This document shows positions 4,766 through 7,385 of a stretch of 7,385 nt of DNA, piece after piece. Below the pieces are notes generated by a model that saw nothing but the letters and a program-made list of their open reading frames with translations, was not told the origin of the DNA and did no database searches. The DNA comes from Candidatus Nanopelagicaceae bacterium (GTDB lineage: Bacteria; Actinomycetota; Actinomycetes; Nanopelagicales; Nanopelagicaceae), in assembly GCA_947489825.1 (NCBI GenBank), contig CANLFL010000037.1, positions 1-7,385 of the forward strand, written 5' to 3'. Both the position numbers and the translations under genes were made by a program. Within the stretch, counting starts at the first letter, position 1, and each line of letters starts with the position of its first letter.

Positions 4766-6406
4766 CTAAACCTTAAACCAGACCGTAGTTCCCGCTTCAA
4801 GCGTGAAGTCAGTTACTGGAGAAGATGAGTGAAGGATTTCCTTCGCCTCAAATTTATGTGGGTGGCCTCTGAAGTTGATCATAGTGTTCCAGCCACCTGG
4901 GCGTGAGAAATGTAGTACTTCTTTGTTCTTAGTCTCATGCCACATGAGTAGCTCGTCGCCTTGTAGCTTCTTACGTAGCGCAAGTGCTTTTCGATAGATC
5001 TCAAGGGGGGATCCTGCTTGGCCATCTTGTAGTTGCACATTTGTCTCTGCAAACCATGTTGGTTGCGGCAAGTGCGAACCACCGTTTCCAAATCCATAAG
5101 AAGATCCAGTTGAAGACCATGGCAATGGAACGCGGCATCCATCGCGGCCCTTCTCGGTGTAAAGATTTCCAACGTAGGCCGGATCTTGAATCTGATCATG
5201 AGGAATATCTGTGACTTCATGAAGACCAAGTTCTTCGCCTTGATACATGTATGTACATCCAGGAAGAGCCAAGATAAACATAGTCGCAGCTAGCGCTGCA
5301 CGAGTTCCTGCTTCACGATCTAAAGGATGGGTTGTGCCATCTGCAAGGAGCCATTTCTTCTCATCAACAATTGGGTGTAATCCGTATCGAGTTGCATGGC
5401 GAATCTTGTCGTGGTTTGAAAGCACCCATGTAGATGATGACTTGTTCTTATCTGCAATCTCTAGTGACTTCTTTACCGTATCGCGATAATCAGATGGATC
5501 GAATTTTGCATCAAGGAATGCGAAGTTAAATGCCTGCCCCAAAGTCTTATCGCTGGCATATAAAGGCATGCGTTCAATTGGAACATTTGCCTCTGCCACA
5601 GCTACACGTGGTGGGTCATACTCGTTAAAGACTTTGCGCCACTCTTTATAGACTTCAAAGAGTTCGGTGCGATCAAAGAAGACTCCCTTGCCATCTAGGC
5701 GAGGATTCTCATATCCAAGAGTGGGTTGACTGCGAAGTGGCTCTGAAAGATCTTTCTTCATTGCATGGGCAACATCTACACGGAATCCATCTACGCCGCG
5801 ATCGGCCCAGAAGCGAAGAGTCTTAATGAAATCTGCTTCAACCTCTGGATTATCCCAGTTGAAATCGGGTTGCTCTGGAGCAAAGAGATGGCAGTACCAC
5901 TGCCCCGGCTTTTCATCTTTTTCTTTGATGCGAGTCCATGCTGATGGAGCAAAGTGCGAAGGCCAATCCGTTGGAGGTAATTCTCCGTCTTTGCCTTTGC
6001 CGTCGCGGAAAATATAGCGCGCACGTTCTGGCGATCCTGGTTCAGATTTAAGAGCATCGATAAACCATTGATGAAGATTAGAAGAGTGATTGGGAACGAT
6101 ATCTACAAATACTCGAATTCCTGCATTGTGAAGAGTCGTGAGCATCTCATCGAAATCTTCAAGAGTTCCAAGTTTTGGATCTACATTGCGATAATCGTCA
6201 ACATCGTATCCACCATCTGCAAGAGCCGATGGATAAAAGGGACTAAGCCAGACTGCATCAAGTGAGAGAGATTTTAAATATGGAACTTGAGATGTGATGC
6301 CTTTGATGTCGCCAATTCCATCGCCATTTGAATCCTTAAAGCTGCGTGGGTAAATCTGATAGACCGCTGCCTGTTTCCACCAATTAGCATCTTTAGACAA
6401 GCTCAT
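4766..6406 (-). CDS. GH13 alpha-glucosidase (actinobacterial AglA-like, probably subfamily 30)
   Basis: Hydrolyses terminal alpha-linked glucose from maltose, malto-oligosaccharides or related sugars, probably in the cytosol because no signal peptide precedes the domain. The protein has 546 residues. It starts with the family opening W-W-K-Q-A-A-V-Y-Q-I-Y-P-R-S-F (9-23). Next come the calcium-type loop D-S-N-G-D-G-I-G-D (25-33), region I D-I-V-P-N-H (102-107), Q-P-D-F-N-W (179-184), region II G-F-R-V-D-V-A-H with nucleophile D211, region III V-A-E-A-N with acid/base E272, and region IV S-N-H-D with D333. The phrases L-G-Q-A-F-N-F and H-A-T-R-Y-G-L match Streptomyces-type alpha-glucosidases from memory. 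Relatives usually have Trp where N274 sits (E-A-W-V-P). Oligo-1,6-glucosidase or trehalose-type activity cannot be excluded. The stop codon is TAG. Upstream, a G-run 10 bases from the ATG is a poor ribosome site, and TATTGT (6422-6427) is a weak -10 candidate. ribH ends 34 bases upstream. Confidence 0.93.
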   Translation of the reverse strand: MSLSKDANWWKQAAVYQIYPRSFKDSNGDGIGDIKGITSQVPYLKSLSLDAVWLSPFYPSALADGGYDVDDYRNVDPKLGTLEDFDEMLTTLHNAGIRVFVDIVPNHSSNLHQWFIDALKSEPGSPERARYIFRDGKGKDGELPPTDWPSHFAPSAWTRIKEKDEKPGQWYCHLFAPEQPDFNWDNPEVEADFIKTLRFWADRGVDGFRVDVAHAMKKDLSEPLRSQPTLGYENPRLDGKGVFFDRTELFEVYKEWRKVFNEYDPPRVAVAEANVPIERMPLYASDKTLGQAFNFAFLDAKFDPSDYRDTVKKSLEIADKNKSSSTWVLSNHDKIRHATRYGLHPIVDEKKWLLADGTTHPLDREAGTRAALAATMFILALPGCTYMYQGEELGLHEVTDIPHDQIQDPAYVGNLYTEKGRDGCRVPLPWSSTGSSYGFGNGGSHLPQPTWFAETNVQLQDGQAGSPLEIYRKALALRKKLQGDELLMWHETKNKEVLHFSRPGGWNTMINFRGHPHKFEAKEILHSSSPVTDFTLEAGTTVWFKV

Positions 6407-6431
6407 CGAGACTTAACCCCCACAATAATTT

Positions 6432-6447
6432 GGGCTAATCCTAGCCC
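6432..6447 (-). terminator. Hairpin at the ribH stop codon, possible weak terminator or attenuator
   Basis: On the minus strand GGGCTA and TAGCCC form a perfect 6-bp stem around a GGAT loop. The TAG stop of ribH lies inside the left arm. The following bases (CAAATTATTGT) are AT-rich but have no continuous T-run, so intrinsic termination would be weak. The position suits partial separation of the riboflavin genes from the glucosidase gene, or protection of the ribH mRNA end. Confidence 0.35.
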
Positions 6448-6905
6448 TCTTTGAGTTGTAAAAGTTTTATCGCCGCAACTGCGCTGTCATAACCCTTATC
6501 TTCAACACTTCCTGGCCGCCCACTTCGTGCGATCGCTTGATCTAGGGTGTTACACATTAAAACTCCGAAACCAATAGGTGCGCTAAATTTTAAGGAGACA
6601 TCCATGACTCCTTGTGTGACACCTTGACAGATATAATCAAAGTGAGGAGTTTGGCCCTCTAGGACCAGCCCTACTGCAACTACAGCGTTAAATCCCTTTT
6701 CAAAAGCAAGCTGTGCTGCAAGTGGAATTTCAAATGAACCTGGAACATAGATAACTTCTACATTATTAATCGATGCAGCCTTGAGCGCACGTTGTGCACC
6801 TGCGATCAGATCGTTACAAATATCTAAATGCCAGCTTGAAGAGATGATCGCCACGCGAGCATGTGGCAATTGTGGAAGAACAACTTCTGGTGCATTTCCT
6901 GACAT
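6441..6905 (-). CDS. ribH: 6,7-dimethyl-8-ribityllumazine synthase
   Basis: Condenses 5-amino-6-ribitylamino-uracil with 3,4-dihydroxy-2-butanone 4-phosphate, the penultimate step of riboflavin synthesis. The 154-residue length is normal for this family, whose members assemble into pentamers or icosahedral shells. Visible features are S-S-W-H (23-26, with W25 in the pyrimidine pocket as in mycobacterial enzymes), V-P-G-S-F-E-I-P (54-61), G-Q-T-P-H-F-D-Y (84-91) with catalytic H88, and N-T-L-D-Q-A-I-A-R (119-127) with R127 at the phosphate site. The residue before G-Q-T-P-H is Glu (V-L-E-G), where relatives usually have Arg (V-I-R-G). The start is firm: AGGAG lies 6 bases before the ATG, inside the last codons of the upstream ribA/ribBA gene. 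The two genes are separated by one base, so they are surely co-transcribed and probably translationally coupled. The stop codon is part of a small hairpin. Confidence 0.97.
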   Translation of the reverse strand: MSGNAPEVVLPQLPHARVAIISSSWHLDICNDLIAGAQRALKAASINNVEVIYVPGSFEIPLAAQLAFEKGFNAVVAVGLVLEGQTPHFDYICQGVTQGVMDVSLKFSAPIGFGVLMCNTLDQAIARSGRPGSVEDKGYDSAVAAIKLLQLKEG

Positions 6906-6906
6906 T

Positions 6907-7385
6907 TTATTCTCCTGACCTTATATGTCCGAGTTTTGTTGCTTTTGTATCTAAATACTTTTGATTGAACTCATTGGCTGCAATTGGCAACGAAAGGACT
7001 GTAGATGTAATCCCTGCGTCGCTAAGAGCCTGAATCTTCTCAGGGTTATTTGTCATCAAGACAACACTCTTGATTTTCAACTCAGAGAGAATTTCAACGG
7101 CATCACTCCACTCGCGGGCATCCACTTGATGTCCGAGTGCAATATTTGCTTCGACGGTATCTAAGCCACGATCTTGTAATTGATAGGCCTTAATTTTCTC
7201 AGCTAAACCAATTCCGCGACCTTCATGATTTCTTAAGTAGATGATGTATCCAGATCCCTTTTCTACAATCAGATCCATGGCAGCCTTGAGCTGTTCTCCA
7301 CAATCACATCTCTGGGAGCCAAGCACATCGCCTGTAAAGCATTCAGAGTGAATGCGAAGGTAAGTAGGCTCGGATGTAACCTGCG
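6907..7385 (-). CDS. ribA: GTP cyclohydrolase II, C-terminal part (RibA or bifunctional RibBA), cut by window edge
   Basis: Opens the imidazole ring of GTP to give the first committed pyrimidine intermediate of riboflavin synthesis. The reading frame continues through the right edge; 158 complete residues plus the stop are visible, and the apparent GTG start at 7326 is internal. The zinc-binding cysteines are intact as S-E-C ... R-C-D-C with the expected C-x10-C-x-C spacing. They are followed by Y-L-R-N-H-E-G-R-G-I-G-L (substrate and catalytic block), D-T-V-E-A-N-I-A-L-G, the M-T-N-N-P-E-K block and the C-terminal Y-L-x-T-K-x-x-K-L-G-H. Most actinobacteria fuse this domain behind the 3,4-dihydroxy-2-butanone 4-phosphate synthase domain (RibBA). 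That domain would lie outside the window, so the fusion is likely but unseen. The gene ends one base before ribH, and its last codons hold the ribH ribosome binding site. Confidence 0.96.
   Translation of the reverse strand, partial: QVTSEPTYLRIHSECFTGDVLGSQRCDCGEQLKAAMDLIVEKGSGYIIYLRNHEGRGIGLAEKIKAYQLQDRGLDTVEANIALGHQVDAREWSDAVEILSELKIKSVVLMTNNPEKIQALSDAGITSTVLSLPIAANEFNQKYLDTKATKLGHIRSGE
6912..6916 (-). promoter_or_regulatory. Shine-Dalgarno sequence of ribH
   Basis: AGGAG on the minus strand lies 6 bases before the ribH ATG and within the final Ser-Gly-Glu codons of the preceding gene. It is the clearest ribosome binding site in the window and contrasts with the genes here that have none. 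It supports translation of ribH from a shared mRNA. Confidence 0.8.

Noticed and set aside
4879..5229. 116-residue open frame on the minus strand inside the GH13 gene
   Set aside because: It is in another frame of the GH13 coding sequence, where all catalytic motifs are continuous. Its translation has no recognisable motif, and no frameshift is needed to explain the region.
6907..7326. GTG at 7326 as the start of a short GTP cyclohydrolase II
   Set aside because: The same frame continues upstream to the window edge and encodes the essential first zinc cysteine (S-E-C-F-T-G-D), so the GTG is an internal valine codon.
1..7385. A novel defence, mobile or biosynthetic system
   Set aside because: All identified genes belong to familiar metabolic families. 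No transposase, integrase, nuclease, toxin-antitoxin pair, direct repeats, CRISPR units, tRNA or att-like repeats were seen, and base composition looks even across the window.

Overview
This window reads as a compact stretch of core metabolism from an actinobacterium. The lumazine synthase carries an Ser-Trp-His substrate-pocket motif of the mycobacterial type. The alpha-glucosidase resembles the actinobacterial GH13_30 type, and the short-chain dehydrogenase has an actinobacterial-style C-terminal tail (R-P-x-A-Q-A ... V-H-R). GC is about 45-50% in lines counted by hand, which is low for the phylum. Only about 200 of 7385 bases lie outside genes. Low GC plus this packing suggests a streamlined freshwater lineage such as the acI/Nanopelagicales group (Planktophila-like). 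That placement is inference from family memory, not a search result.

Layout, left to right. Positions 1-2501 hold three minus-strand genes, read right to left: gabT (GABA aminotransferase), pgl (6-phosphogluconolactonase) and the N-terminal third of gnd (6-phosphogluconate dehydrogenase, cut by the window edge). Pgl and Gnd catalyse consecutive steps of the oxidative pentose phosphate pathway. A 57-bp divergent spacer (2502-2558) separates gabT from a plus-strand Orn/Lys/Arg-type decarboxylase (2559-3998). That gene ends exactly where a convergent SDR oxidoreductase gene ends (3999-4748, minus), with no base between the stop codons. The minus strand then continues with a GH13 alpha-glucosidase (4766-6406), ribH (6441-6905) and the C-terminal part of a GTP cyclohydrolase II gene (ribA or ribBA, 6907 to the right edge). 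RibBA/RibA and RibH belong to riboflavin synthesis and are almost certainly co-transcribed, with one base between them and a Shine-Dalgarno sequence inside the upstream gene.

How the genes may work together. The decarboxylase would make a polyamine or diamine (putrescine, cadaverine or agmatine). GabT consumes GABA, the usual breakdown product of putrescine, so the divergent pair may be two ends of one amine route. The connecting enzymes are not here. The glucosidase would feed glucose toward glucose 6-phosphate and hence the pgl/gnd branch.

No mobile element, CRISPR array, RNA gene, defence system or clearly new system is visible. The most interesting signals are regulatory. Several genes lack a Shine-Dalgarno sequence but have a -10-like hexamer ending 6-7 bases before the ATG, as expected for leaderless mRNAs. 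There is a perfect 14-bp palindrome formed by the two abutting stop codons, and a small palindrome over the decarboxylase start region.
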